From positions 1 through 57,529 of the forward strand of contig CAZUGV010000011.1 of the NCBI GenBank assembly GCA_964620425.1: DNA of 57,529 nt, in the 5' to 3' direction. Source of the stretch: DASXUG01 sp964620425. GTDB lineage: Bacteria; Pseudomonadota; Gammaproteobacteria; Burkholderiales; Methylophilaceae. Below the pieces are notes generated by a model. The model saw only the letters and a list, made by a program, of their open reading frames with translations. It was not told the DNA's origin and ran no database searches. The first letter of the stretch is position 1, and each line of letters begins with the position of its first letter. Positions 1 to 7,556 of this stretch are shown in pieces. The position numbers and the translations under genes were made by a program.

Positions 1-81
1 CTTAGGCTGACTTCATGCGCGTTTCAAGATAAAATCCACCCCTAATCTTTCCTCAACTTATCTACAGACAGAGAATTTTTC

Positions 82-1800
82 ATGCGCGCATCACAATTTT
101 TTATTGCCACCCAAAAAGAAGCCCCACAAGAGGCGGAGTTACCTAGCCATCGTTTAATGTTACGCGCAGGGATGATTAAGCGCTTAGGCGCGGGGCTTTA
201 TACTTGGATGCCGCTTGGTTTGCGCGTATTGCGCAAAGTAGAGGCGGTGGTGCGCGATGAAATGAACAAAGCAGGCGCGTTAGAGTTGCTGATGCCAGCG
301 GTGCAACCCAAAGAGTTGTGGGAAGAAACTGGCCGTTGGGCAGTGTTTGGCCCACAAATGTTGAAGATTCAAGATCGCCACGAGCGCGAGTTTTGTTTTG
401 GCCCTACGCATGAAGAGGTGATTACCGATTTGGCGCGTCGTGAAATTAGCAGTTATAAACGCCTGCCGATTAACTTTTACCAGATTCAAACAAAGTTCCG
501 CGATGAGATTCGCCCACGTTTTGGCGTGATGCGCGCCCGAGAATTTATGATGAAAGATGCGTATTCTTTCCACGCTAATGTTGAATCTTTAGAGCAAACC
601 TATCAAACAATGTATCAGGCTTATAGTAATGTGTTTACACGCTTGGGTTTGAAATTCCGAGCGGTGAAAGCCGATACTGGCGCGATTGGTGGCGATGGCT
701 CGCACGAGTTTCATGTATTGGCGGATTCTGGTGAAGATGGATTGGCGTATTGTGAAGATTCAGATTACGCGGCTAACGTGGAATTGGCTGAAGCGCTAGC
801 GCCCACCACGCCACGCGTTGCGCCTGCTGAGGCTATGCAGGAGGTGGATACGCCTAAACAAACTGCTTGTGAAGATGTAGCCGCCTTGTTAAACATTGGC
901 ATTGAGCGCATGGTCAAGGCCATCGCCTTAGTGGCGGGTGAGCAGTTTTATTTGTTGTTATTGCGCGGCGACCACAATTTAAATGAAATTAAAGTGGCTA
1001 AAATTGCTGGCTTGGCAGATTTCCGTTTTGCGCGTGAAGATGAAATTCGCGCCGCATTGAATTGCCCGCCAGGGTTTATTGGCCCAGTAGGCGTGGGTGA
1101 GCATGTTAAGGTGATTGCAGACCACACTGTAGCCGCGATGAGTGATTTTGTGTGTGGTGCAAATAAGCCAAAATTCCACCTAAAAGGCGTGAATTTCGGC
1201 CGTGATTTACCTGAGCCTATGTTGGTTGCGGATATTCGCAATGTCATCACGGGCGACCCAAGCCCTGATGGTAAAGGTACATTGTCACTTTGCCGTGGGA
1301 TTGAGGTGGGGCATATTTTCCAACTGCGTACCAAGTATGCGCAAGCCATGAATGCAACGTATTTAGATGACCAAGGTCAAAGCCAAGTAATGGAAATGGG
1401 TTGTTACGGCATTGGCGTATCGCGTATTGTCGGTGCGGCGATTGAGCAAAACTTTGATGAACGCGGCATTATTTTCCCTGCTAGCATGGCTCCTTTCCAA
1501 GTGGCGATTGCGCCTATTGGCATGGATAAAAGTGAAGCCGTGAAAGAAGCTGCGTTTAAGCTGTATGCCGATTTGCAAGCCGCTGGAGTGGATGTGTTGC
1601 TGGATGACCGAGGCGAGCGCCCCGGAGTGATGTTTGCTGATTTAGAGTTAATTGGCGTGTCGCACCGCGTGGTAATCGGTGACCGTGGACTGAAGGAGGG
1701 GAATGTGGAATATCAGGCACGTGCAGATACAAGTGCCCAAACCATTGCGTTCAAAGAGATATTGCCTCAAATTCTACAAAAACTAAAATCCACATTGTGA
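82..1800 (+). CDS. proS: Prolyl-tRNA synthetase, bacterial type
   Basis: Charges tRNA-Pro with proline in the cytoplasm. The 572-residue product has the full length of the bacterial (long) ProRS class. It starts with the typical MRASQFFIATQKEAP, has the class II catalytic core with the FGPTHEE motif (about residues 110-116) and the R-x-R-F-G-x-M-R motif, then an editing insertion domain (about 225-405) containing GFIGPVG, followed by the second half of the core (GCYGIGVSR) and a C-terminal anticodon-binding domain. The ATG at 82 fits the family N-terminus. The stop overlaps the GTG start of the following transglycosylase gene, so the two are probably co-transcribed and translationally coupled. 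Confidence 0.97.
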   Translation: MRASQFFIATQKEAPQEAELPSHRLMLRAGMIKRLGAGLYTWMPLGLRVLRKVEAVVRDEMNKAGALELLMPAVQPKELWEETGRWAVFGPQMLKIQDRHEREFCFGPTHEEVITDLARREISSYKRLPINFYQIQTKFRDEIRPRFGVMRAREFMMKDAYSFHANVESLEQTYQTMYQAYSNVFTRLGLKFRAVKADTGAIGGDGSHEFHVLADSGEDGLAYCEDSDYAANVELAEALAPTTPRVAPAEAMQEVDTPKQTACEDVAALLNIGIERMVKAIALVAGEQFYLLLLRGDHNLNEIKVAKIAGLADFRFAREDEIRAALNCPPGFIGPVGVGEHVKVIADHTVAAMSDFVCGANKPKFHLKGVNFGRDLPEPMLVADIRNVITGDPSPDGKGTLSLCRGIEVGHIFQLRTKYAQAMNATYLDDQGQSQVMEMGCYGIGVSRIVGAAIEQNFDERGIIFPASMAPFQVAIAPIGMDKSEAVKEAAFKLYADLQAAGVDVLLDDRGERPGVMFADLELIGVSHRVVIGDRGLKEGNVEYQARADTSAQTIAFKEILPQILQKLKSTL

Positions 1801-2396
1801 TAAAAGACTACAAAACTCTTCTATTTGCAGCGATTGCGCTATTATTTGCATTAAATGTGCAAGCTGGCGGGCAGATAGAAGAGCCTTTGTCCAATAGCGT
1901 AAAAGCGCTGATGCAAAAATCTATCAGCGATACAGCCGCACCTAAATTATTTTTTTCCAATGAACAAGAAGGTCAAGTGTGGATGGCAACCATGTCCACA
2001 CGCCTACAAAAGCGCATGCCCGACCAAAAAATGCGTGAAGATTTTCTGCGCACCGTGCATTATGAGGCGAGCCGTGCTGGGTTAGACCCGCAAATGGTGT
2101 TGGGTTTAATTCAAGTCGAAAGTGGCTTTAAAAAATACGCCGTTTCTACTGTGGGTGCGCGTGGTTTTATGCAGGTGATGCCATTTTGGGTGAGCAGTAT
2201 TGGTGCGTCTGACCATAATTTATTCCATTTAAGAACCAATTTACGCTACGGATGCACAATTCTTAGGCATTATCTGGATATTGAAAATGGCGATTTATAC
2301 CGTGCACTAGGGCGCTACAATGGTAGTCTTGGTCAGCCTCAGTACCCTAATATGGTCCTTGGTGCGTGGCGCAAAAACTGGTCATATGCACCATAA
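1797..2396 (+). CDS. Lytic transglycosylase (SLT domain)
   Basis: A periplasmic enzyme that cleaves the glycan strands of peptidoglycan. The 199-residue protein begins with a signal peptide (about residues 5-24, cut near VQA-GG). The SLT domain starts near residue 90: the catalytic glutamate lies in IQVESGF, followed by the family marks GARGFMQVMP and, near the end, ALGRYNGS. It is a short single-domain form. The start is a GTG overlapping the proS stop as GTGA, which suggests coupling to proS rather than its own initiation region. Which transglycosylase subfamily it belongs to cannot be settled by eye. Confidence 0.9.
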   Translation: MIKDYKTLLFAAIALLFALNVQAGGQIEEPLSNSVKALMQKSISDTAAPKLFFSNEQEGQVWMATMSTRLQKRMPDQKMREDFLRTVHYEASRAGLDPQMVLGLIQVESGFKKYAVSTVGARGFMQVMPFWVSSIGASDHNLFHLRTNLRYGCTILRHYLDIENGDLYRALGRYNGSLGQPQYPNMVLGAWRKNWSYAP

Positions 2397-2571
2397 GTGC
2401 TTGAGTGTGTTTTGTTATTTGCACCTTTTTAGTTCAAAAAAGTTTACATATTCCTTATTTTAGGAATAGTATCTCTCTTAGCAGGAATTTGTTCTGGGTC
2501 AATTATTTAATCTACAAACCAGTGCGAGCTTGCTAAACGTTGTTTATTTCAACATTCAGGGAGAGAAAAGT

Positions 2572-3075
2572 ATGTCTAAGTTAACTGCACTTGCTGTAAG
2601 TATTGCTGTACTTGGTGGTATATGGACTTTTTTAGCGTTAGGCTCGCTCGCGGGGATGGTTTTAGTCTGGGCTGGTTTTATTGCTTGGGCGTGTTATTTC
2701 CACACAGGTGGTGATACTGCGGCATTGCAAAAAACAATTGCGGGGATGGTTTACGGTGGGGTGATCGCAGGCATTGCGTTAGCGTTAGTCGTTGCCAATC
2801 CTCTTGGCTTGCCTGCAGTAGCGGTGGCGCCGGTGTATGTGGCTGTTACGGTGTTTTTATTGGTGATTGTTGCCAGTATGCCGTTGTTATCTGTCGTGCC
2901 AGCTAATGTTTATGGGTATGCTGCGGTGGCTGGTTATGCGCTAAGCACCAATACGGCAAATTTAACTACAATGCCTAACTTCACCAACCCTGTATTGTTG
3001 GTTGCTTTATCAACAGTGCTCGGTGCGATTTTTGGCATGTTGTCTGGCAAGTTAGCGGGTATGTTAGGTAAATAA
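2572..3075 (+). CDS. DUF1097 family membrane protein
   Basis: A small hydrophobic inner-membrane protein of 167 residues with five or six predicted transmembrane segments. It resembles the DUF1097 (YcdZ-like) family, whose role is not established. The ATG at 2572 is preceded by a good ribosome-binding site (GGGAGAG, about 2559-2565), so this start is preferred over an in-frame TTG at 2530. It is followed by a strong terminator at 3173-3210 and is likely a single-gene unit. The family assignment rests on general hydropathy and sequence feel and is moderately secure. Confidence 0.75.
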   Translation: MSKLTALAVSIAVLGGIWTFLALGSLAGMVLVWAGFIAWACYFHTGGDTAALQKTIAGMVYGGVIAGIALALVVANPLGLPAVAVAPVYVAVTVFLLVIVASMPLLSVVPANVYGYAAVAGYALSTNTANLTTMPNFTNPVLLVALSTVLGAIFGMLSGKLAGMLGK

Positions 3076-3392
3076 TCGTGATAACAGCATAAACAAACCG
3101 TCTGCACTTAATGTACTGTAGGTATAGTATGTAGAGTAGGTGTAGTGTTTTTACGTTATTATTTTACTTACTAAAAAAGCCACTCTGTACATCTTGGGGT
3201 GGCTTTTTTTATGGAATCTCAATCTATAGGCAACTTAAGTAACTATTAGTAATTGTGTTGTTCAGTAAACTTTCGGTTAAAAGCTGCCATTTTAGATATT
3301 ATCAATTTGAAGTGTTTTTACGAGTTGTTCTGCTGAATGACTGGTATTTACCTTCAAGAAACTCCATGTCATTGCTAAAATATTGCTAACAA
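3076..3392. other. Intergenic region, 317 bp
   Basis: It holds the rho-independent terminator at 3173-3210 and a GTAG-rich stretch (about 3116-3150, several GTAG repeats). No coding signal was seen. The far end is the 3' flank of the minus-strand hydrolase gene. Confidence 0.5.
3173..3210 (+). terminator. Rho-independent terminator
   Basis: An inverted repeat with arms AAAAAAGCCAC (3173-3183) and GTGGCTTTTTT (3199-3209) ends in a T run. It follows the DUF1097 gene by about 100 bp. The symmetric A and T runs would let it work in both directions. Confidence 0.9.
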
Positions 3393-4244
3393 TTAAGCTC
3401 GCAATACAACGTCTAATAATTTGCTTGGGTTGTCGACAAAAGCAAAATGCCCAGTATTATTTAGTGTAATAATATTTAGGTTTCCTAGCTCTCTTGCTGT
3501 ACGTTGACGTTCTGAAATTGTAGACCAATCATGGTCGCCGTATACAAGCGTGACGGGCGCATTTACACCAGCATATAACGCTCTCGCTTTATCCCATGAA
3601 CGCCAATTGGCAAAGACATTCCGCTCCACGTATCTAAAGCCTTTACGGTAGCCTGTACGATTAAATATACTTAATAAGGGGCTTGGCATCCAACGTTTGT
3701 TTTTAAAGCCGCCTTTCATTACAAGCCCTAAAAATAGCCAGTTTTCTAATGCTGCAAAAATAGCGCCATGAATTGGTATGGCATAATTTGCAATCACAAT
3801 ATTGGCAAACCAATTACCTCTTCGTAAACCATCTGCATAGCGTGTTTCGTAGTCGTAGGTGTTAGATGAAACTACTTTAATAATCCGTTCTGACTTTACA
3901 CTAGCTACCGTAAGGGCCAATACACCACCTATTGACTCCCCTACCAGTGTGACGTCGCTTAAATCTAGCTTTTCGATGAAAGCGACAATTGCTTGCCTCA
4001 TATAAGGCTCATCATAATTAACCTTTGTATCGATAGACGATTTACCGTGGCCGGGTAAGTCTATTGCATACACCGTGTAATTTTTTGAGAGCTCAGGAAT
4101 GACTTCATGAAAATACTCCAACTGCGTGCGTATGGTGTGCATCAAAATGAGTGGATTGCCAGCACCTGCTTTTAGGTAACTAAGCTTGCAGTTGGCACCT
4201 ACGTCAATTTCTAGAAGTTGTCCTAATGTTGATATTTTATTCAT
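3393..4244 (-). CDS. Alpha/beta hydrolase
   Basis: A cytoplasmic alpha/beta-fold hydrolase of 283 residues; the substrate is unknown. The nucleophile serine is in GESIGG (about residue 103), the acidic residue in YGDHDWS (about 236) and the catalytic histidine in NTGHFAF (about 263). The oxyanion-hole region HTIRTQ and the loop DLPGHGKSS are typical. The gene is divergent from a TetR-family regulator, with two matching operators in the shared 174-bp region, so it is probably controlled by that regulator. The ATG at 4244 has only a modest ribosome-binding site. Confidence 0.88.
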   Translation of the reverse strand: MNKISTLGQLLEIDVGANCKLSYLKAGAGNPLILMHTIRTQLEYFHEVIPELSKNYTVYAIDLPGHGKSSIDTKVNYDEPYMRQAIVAFIEKLDLSDVTLVGESIGGVLALTVASVKSERIIKVVSSNTYDYETRYADGLRRGNWFANIVIANYAIPIHGAIFAALENWLFLGLVMKGGFKNKRWMPSPLLSIFNRTGYRKGFRYVERNVFANWRSWDKARALYAGVNAPVTLVYGDHDWSTISERQRTARELGNLNIITLNNTGHFAFVDNPSKLLDVVLRA

Positions 4245-4319
4245 GCGTGATGACTCCTAAAGGGCTAAGTTGAGTATTTCATTTTTTTCTGCATTACTTT
4301 TAGGCACTAAATTAAACTG

Positions 4320-4331
4320 TACCGAGTGGTA
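4320..4331. promoter_or_regulatory. Putative TetR operator 1
   Basis: TACCGAGTGGTA, an inverted repeat TACC-N4-GGTA. It lies in the divergent promoter region nearer the hydrolase gene. A second copy of the same pattern occurs at 4375-4386. TACC/GGTA half-sites around a 4-bp spacer are common for TetR-family dimers. Confidence 0.65.
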
Positions 4332-4374
4332 TAAATATAATAAGAGGGCTGAATATTTTTGTCAAAACATTTAT

Positions 4375-4386
4375 TACCAAATGGTA
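4375..4386. promoter_or_regulatory. Putative TetR operator 2
   Basis: TACCAAATGGTA, the second TACC-N4-GGTA element, 55 bp centre-to-centre from the first and 33 bp upstream of the regulator start. Its placement suits autorepression of the regulator gene together with repression of the divergent hydrolase. Confidence 0.65.
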
Positions 4387-4418
4387 CAATATTAAAAAAT
4401 TAACTTGTGAGATTACTG

Positions 4419-5054
4419 ATGAGTTTTTCAAAAAACACCATGAGTGATGCTAAAAAACGCCGAGGAAGGCCGCCTGCGTTTAACCATGATGATGCGCTTG
4501 AAAAGGCCATGCAGACATTTTGGATGTTTGGCTATGAAGGCACGTCTATGGGTGCGCTTATTGAAGCGATGGGGATGAATAAGCCGAGCATTTATGCGGC
4601 CTTTGGTAATAAAGAAGCTTTGTTTAACAAGGCGCTTGATCAATATGTCGCCGGCCCTAGTGCGTTTGTGAAAGAAGCAATCGCAGAACCCACTTCTTAT
4701 CTTGTAGCTAAAACATTTCTAACTAAAGCCGTAGCGTTGCTAACCCAACATCAACATCCACGAGGGTGCATGATTGTGCAAGGGGCATTATCTTGTGGGC
4801 CAGAAGCAGCAATGATTCAAAAAAAACTTATCGCTTATCGTGCCAATTTAGAAGAGAACTTTAAGAAACGCTTTGATTTAGCGAAGGATAATAGTGATTT
4901 GCCCAAAGATACCAATACTGCCGCACTAGCAAAATACCTTGCTACCTTACACCAAGGGATTTCAGTACAAGGTGCAAGTGGGGCAAGCAAGGATGCACTT
5001 ATGGAGGTGATTGAGTTTGCCATGCAAAATTGGCCAGTAAGTGTTTCACCGTGA
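4419..5054 (+). CDS. TetR family transcriptional regulator
   Basis: A DNA-binding repressor of about 211 residues. After a basic KKRRGRPPAF stretch there is a TetR helix-turn-helix (about residues 20-65) with the hallmark MNKPSIYAAFGNKEALF. The C-terminal half is the ligand-binding domain, including the CMIVQGAL segment seen in AefR/YcdF-like TetR proteins. It is divergent from the alpha/beta hydrolase, and two TACC-N4-GGTA operators lie between them. The start is uncertain: ATG 4419 (with GTGAG seven bases upstream), GTG 4407 or ATG 4440 are all possible. Confidence 0.92.
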   Translation: MSFSKNTMSDAKKRRGRPPAFNHDDALEKAMQTFWMFGYEGTSMGALIEAMGMNKPSIYAAFGNKEALFNKALDQYVAGPSAFVKEAIAEPTSYLVAKTFLTKAVALLTQHQHPRGCMIVQGALSCGPEAAMIQKKLIAYRANLEENFKKRFDLAKDNSDLPKDTNTAALAKYLATLHQGISVQGASGASKDALMEVIEFAMQNWPVSVSP

Positions 5055-5085
5055 ATGACAGCTTTATTTTGTTTTCTTGTTGAGT

Positions 5086-5994
5086 CTATTTGCTCTGCGT
5101 TAATACTTTAAATCCATAATATGTACCAAATTCACCTTCTGGCTCATGGTATACAAACATCAAGCCGTTAGCATATCCTAATCCGTTTAAATGGTTTTGA
5201 GAGCGCAATTTCATGGAGCTAGGTAAAGCGCTTTTGCCAATAAATTGACCTGATAAATCAAATATCAGCACGGATTTATGATCTACATCCAATACTGCGA
5301 GTTCTTCCCCTGATATGCCCGTGTATGCAACAAAATGCTCTGTAATGTCATCACTTTGCACATTGGCAGCCTTTAGGTCTAGGGCAATTTTACCTATGCT
5401 TTCACGATTTTTTAAATCAACAATCAACACAATATTGCTACGTTCCTGTTTGGCATAATAAATTTTACTTTCGTAGTTGTAACTTGGCATAGTTGCCGCA
5501 TCACCAAACGCAGGGTTGTAAGCATAAATGTCTTTTGATGTTTCTTTGATATCCCCAGTTTCAGATAGGTCTAATGAAAACACGCCAGTATTTGGTGCAA
5601 ATCCAGCGGCACTTGAAATGTTATAGGTGACGACTTCAAGTTGCTTGGTATTGGGATTGAAGTAAATGGAACGATTATCATAGCCTGGTTTTGCTGAACT
5701 AAGATAAATGCCATTAACATCAAAAGTGTGTACTTTTGATCTTGAAGAGGCCATGTCCATCTCCCCAGGCACAGGACCTAATCCACCATCGGCTACATAA
5801 TAGCGCTGATACATTGGTACAAAAGCCACAGACATAGGGCGTGAGGTTGGCTTTTGTGTCAGCGGAATTTTAATCCCGACTTCTGCTTCGGGTAGTATTT
5901 GCGCTTGTGCAGACCAAGCTAGCAGTAGCGCGGGTATTGCCCAAGTGGTGGTTTTTAAAAGCGGAGCAGTGAAACGCGTTGATAAGCTAGGCAT
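5086..5994 (-). CDS. Secreted protein of unknown function, propeller-like
   Basis: A 302-residue exported protein; I do not recognise the family. The N-terminus is a signal peptide (about residues 10-31, cut near AWSAQA-Q). The rest has repeated short strands with the pattern of a beta-propeller: phrases such as KVHTFDVNGIYL, IVLIVDLKNRESIGKIAL and SVLIFDLSGQFIG look like successive blades. A role in binding or sensing is possible, but no catalytic motif is visible. The ATG at 5994 has a CAGGAAA ribosome-binding site. It is convergent with the TetR gene and on the same strand as queA. Confidence 0.7.
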   Translation of the reverse strand: MPSLSTRFTAPLLKTTTWAIPALLLAWSAQAQILPEAEVGIKIPLTQKPTSRPMSVAFVPMYQRYYVADGGLGPVPGEMDMASSRSKVHTFDVNGIYLSSAKPGYDNRSIYFNPNTKQLEVVTYNISSAAGFAPNTGVFSLDLSETGDIKETSKDIYAYNPAFGDAATMPSYNYESKIYYAKQERSNIVLIVDLKNRESIGKIALDLKAANVQSDDITEHFVAYTGISGEELAVLDVDHKSVLIFDLSGQFIGKSALPSSMKLRSQNHLNGLGYANGLMFVYHEPEGEFGTYYGFKVLTQSK

Positions 5995-6067
5995 AGGCTA
6001 TTTTTCCTGAGTTATTATTGAGCAACTGTTTACTATAGCGAATAGACTGAGAAAGTGGAGTGTGAGT

Positions 6068-7096
6068 TCATTCTGCTCTTTCCAGCAACATCGCATCACC
6101 ATAACTAAAAAAACGATATTCTTGCTGAATGGCGTGTTGGTAGGCTTCTTTAATAGGCTCGATGCCTGCAAAGGCGGATACCAACATTAGCAGGGTGCTT
6201 TTAGGTAAATGAAAGTTAGTAAACAGCCGTTCTATGACTTTGAACTGATAACCTGGAGTGATGAAAATACTGGTGTCTCCGCTACCAGCGGCAAGCTCTC
6301 CAGATTGCGCAGCACTTTCAAGCGCACGTAAAACCGTTGTGCCAATGGCAGTGACTTTCCCGCCATTTTGTTGAGTTTTCTTGATTAAGTTGACTGTTTC
6401 GAGAGGCACTGTATAAAGCTCACTATGCATTTTGTGTTCATCAATATTTTCAACACGTACTGGCTGAAAAGTCCCCGCACCAACATGTAATGTCACAAAA
6501 GCGATTTCAATTCCTTTTTCCTTGAGAAGGCTTAGCATATCTTCATCAAAATGCAAGCCAGCCGTGGGTGCGGCAACTGCGCCTAGCTCTCGTGCATAAA
6601 CGGTTTGATAACGCTCATCATCTTGTTGATTGGCCTCGTGAGTAATATAGGGCGGCAAGGGCAGAGCACCATATTGATCTAATAGCTGAAGAATAGGGGT
6701 TTCATGATGTACCTTGAGCAAAAACAAATCATCCTGACGCTCAATCACCTCGCACTCAAAAGCATCCGCCAAGCGTACTTTACTGCCGACTTGGGGGGAT
6801 CTAGAGGCTCTCACATGTGCCAAAACGCTATGTTCGGTCAGTACGCGCTCTATCAACACCTCCACTGATCCGCCCGTGAGTTTTTGACCAAATAGACGCG
6901 CTTTAATGACCTTGGTGTCATTAAATACCAGTAAATCACCTGCATCTAAAAAATCAGGTAGCTGTTTAAATTGACAGTCTTGCAGTAAGTTTTTGTTGCC
7001 ATTCACCCTTAATAAGCGGCTATCGGTTCTTTGTTGAGTGGGAAATTGTGCAATTAAATGCTCAGGTAGAAAAAAATCAAAATCAGTAGTTCGCAT
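6068..7096 (-). CDS. queA: tRNA preQ1(34) S-adenosylmethionine ribosyltransferase-isomerase
   Basis: Transfers and isomerises the ribose of SAM onto preQ1 at the wobble base of GUN-anticodon tRNAs, making epoxyqueuosine in queuosine synthesis. The length of 342 residues is normal. Family signatures are present: MRTTDFDFFLPEHLIAQFP at the N-terminus, LLVFNDTKVIKARL, the central VAAPTAGLHFDEDML, TLHVGAGTFQPV and the C-terminal AFAG. No tgt gene follows. The start codon sits beside the probable promoter of the divergent tRNA-Leu gene. Confidence 0.97.
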   Translation of the reverse strand: MRTTDFDFFLPEHLIAQFPTQQRTDSRLLRVNGNKNLLQDCQFKQLPDFLDAGDLLVFNDTKVIKARLFGQKLTGGSVEVLIERVLTEHSVLAHVRASRSPQVGSKVRLADAFECEVIERQDDLFLLKVHHETPILQLLDQYGALPLPPYITHEANQQDDERYQTVYARELGAVAAPTAGLHFDEDMLSLLKEKGIEIAFVTLHVGAGTFQPVRVENIDEHKMHSELYTVPLETVNLIKKTQQNGGKVTAIGTTVLRALESAAQSGELAAGSGDTSIFITPGYQFKVIERLFTNFHLPKSTLLMLVSAFAGIEPIKEAYQHAIQQEYRFFSYGDAMLLERAE

Positions 7097-7118
7097 AATT
7101 CTCAGTATTTGTTATAAT
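7090..7118 (+). promoter_or_regulatory. Promoter of tRNA-Leu(CAA)
   Basis: A perfect -10 TATAAT at 7113-7118 lies 17 bp downstream of TTCGCA (7090-7095, 4/6 to TTGACA). The GC-rich stretch after the -10 is typical of stable-RNA promoters. The -35 overlaps the queA start codon on the other strand. Confidence 0.65.
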
Positions 7119-7156
7119 CTCGCTTCTTTGCTAGGCGAGGTTCTCTTGTTAGCATT

Positions 7157-7243
7157 GCCGGGGTGGCGGAACTGGTAGACGCACTGGACTCAAAATCCAG
7201 CGGTGGCAACACCGTGGGGGTTCGATTCCCCCCCCCGGCACCA
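7157..7243 (+). tRNA. tRNA-Leu (CAA anticodon)
   Basis: An 87-nt class II tRNA. The acceptor stem GCCGGGG (7157-7163) pairs with CCCCGGC (7233-7239), followed by A and an encoded CCA (7241-7243). The anticodon stem CTGGA/TCCAG (7184-7188/7196-7200) encloses the loop CTCAAAA, giving anticodon CAA (7191-7193), which reads UUG. The long variable arm and TTCGATTCC T-loop fit tRNA-Leu. Confidence 0.97.
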
Positions 7244-7414
7244 TTTCTTTTGTATATTTCCCTCTAACTTCTTCTTGGCTTTTGCTTAGCTTGGCTTATT
7301 CTTAGTTAACAAAGTCTTGACCTCGTGACTTCAAGATATCTTAGCATAAGATTTGATATTTCTAACGGTATGACAAACATTGTTAGCGCTGTCACAATTG
7401 GATATTTAGGGTTC

Positions 7415-7457
7415 ACTAGCCTCGCAAATAATTCATCACTTATTAGGCGAGACTAGT
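7415..7457. repeat. Long inverted repeat
   Basis: Outer arms ACTAG-C-CTCGC (7415-7425) and GCGAG-A-CTAGT (7447-7457) pair except for one opposed base. Inner AATAA (7427-7431) and TTATT (7440-7444) can extend the stem. There is no T run, so it is not a standard terminator. It lies about 100 bp downstream of the nasA stop and could be an mRNA 3'-end structure. Confidence 0.55.
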
Positions 7458-7472
7458 ACAGCTGTGGAATAA

Positions 7473-7553
7473 AAGACTAGGGGTTGCAAGAACTAGGGAT
7501 TACAAGAACCAAGGATTCGAAGAACTAGTAGGATTCGTAGACCTAAGTATTAG
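7473..7553. repeat. Imperfect tandem repeat, 15-18 bp unit
   Basis: Five diverged units with the rough pattern AAGAACTAGGGATTNN: starts near 7473, 7488, 7504, 7520 and 7538. Units two and three are 16 bp, the fourth is 18 bp and the last is the most decayed. The array ends just before the nasA stop codon. Confidence 0.6.
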
Positions 7554-7556
7554 CGT

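Larger units (their letters stand above)
7244..7556. other. Intergenic region between tRNA-Leu and nasA
   Basis: A 313-bp stretch without coding signal, lying downstream of both flanking genes. It contains a long imperfect hairpin (7415-7457) and an imperfect 15-18 bp tandem repeat (7473-7553), listed separately. Confidence 0.6.

Noticed and set aside
948..1349. 133-codon minus-strand ORF inside proS
   Set aside because: It is antisense to a conserved gene, with no family resemblance and no ribosome-binding site.
7473..7553. Possible CRISPR array
   Set aside because: The units are directly abutting, only 15-18 bp, diverged and without spacers; no cas genes nearby.
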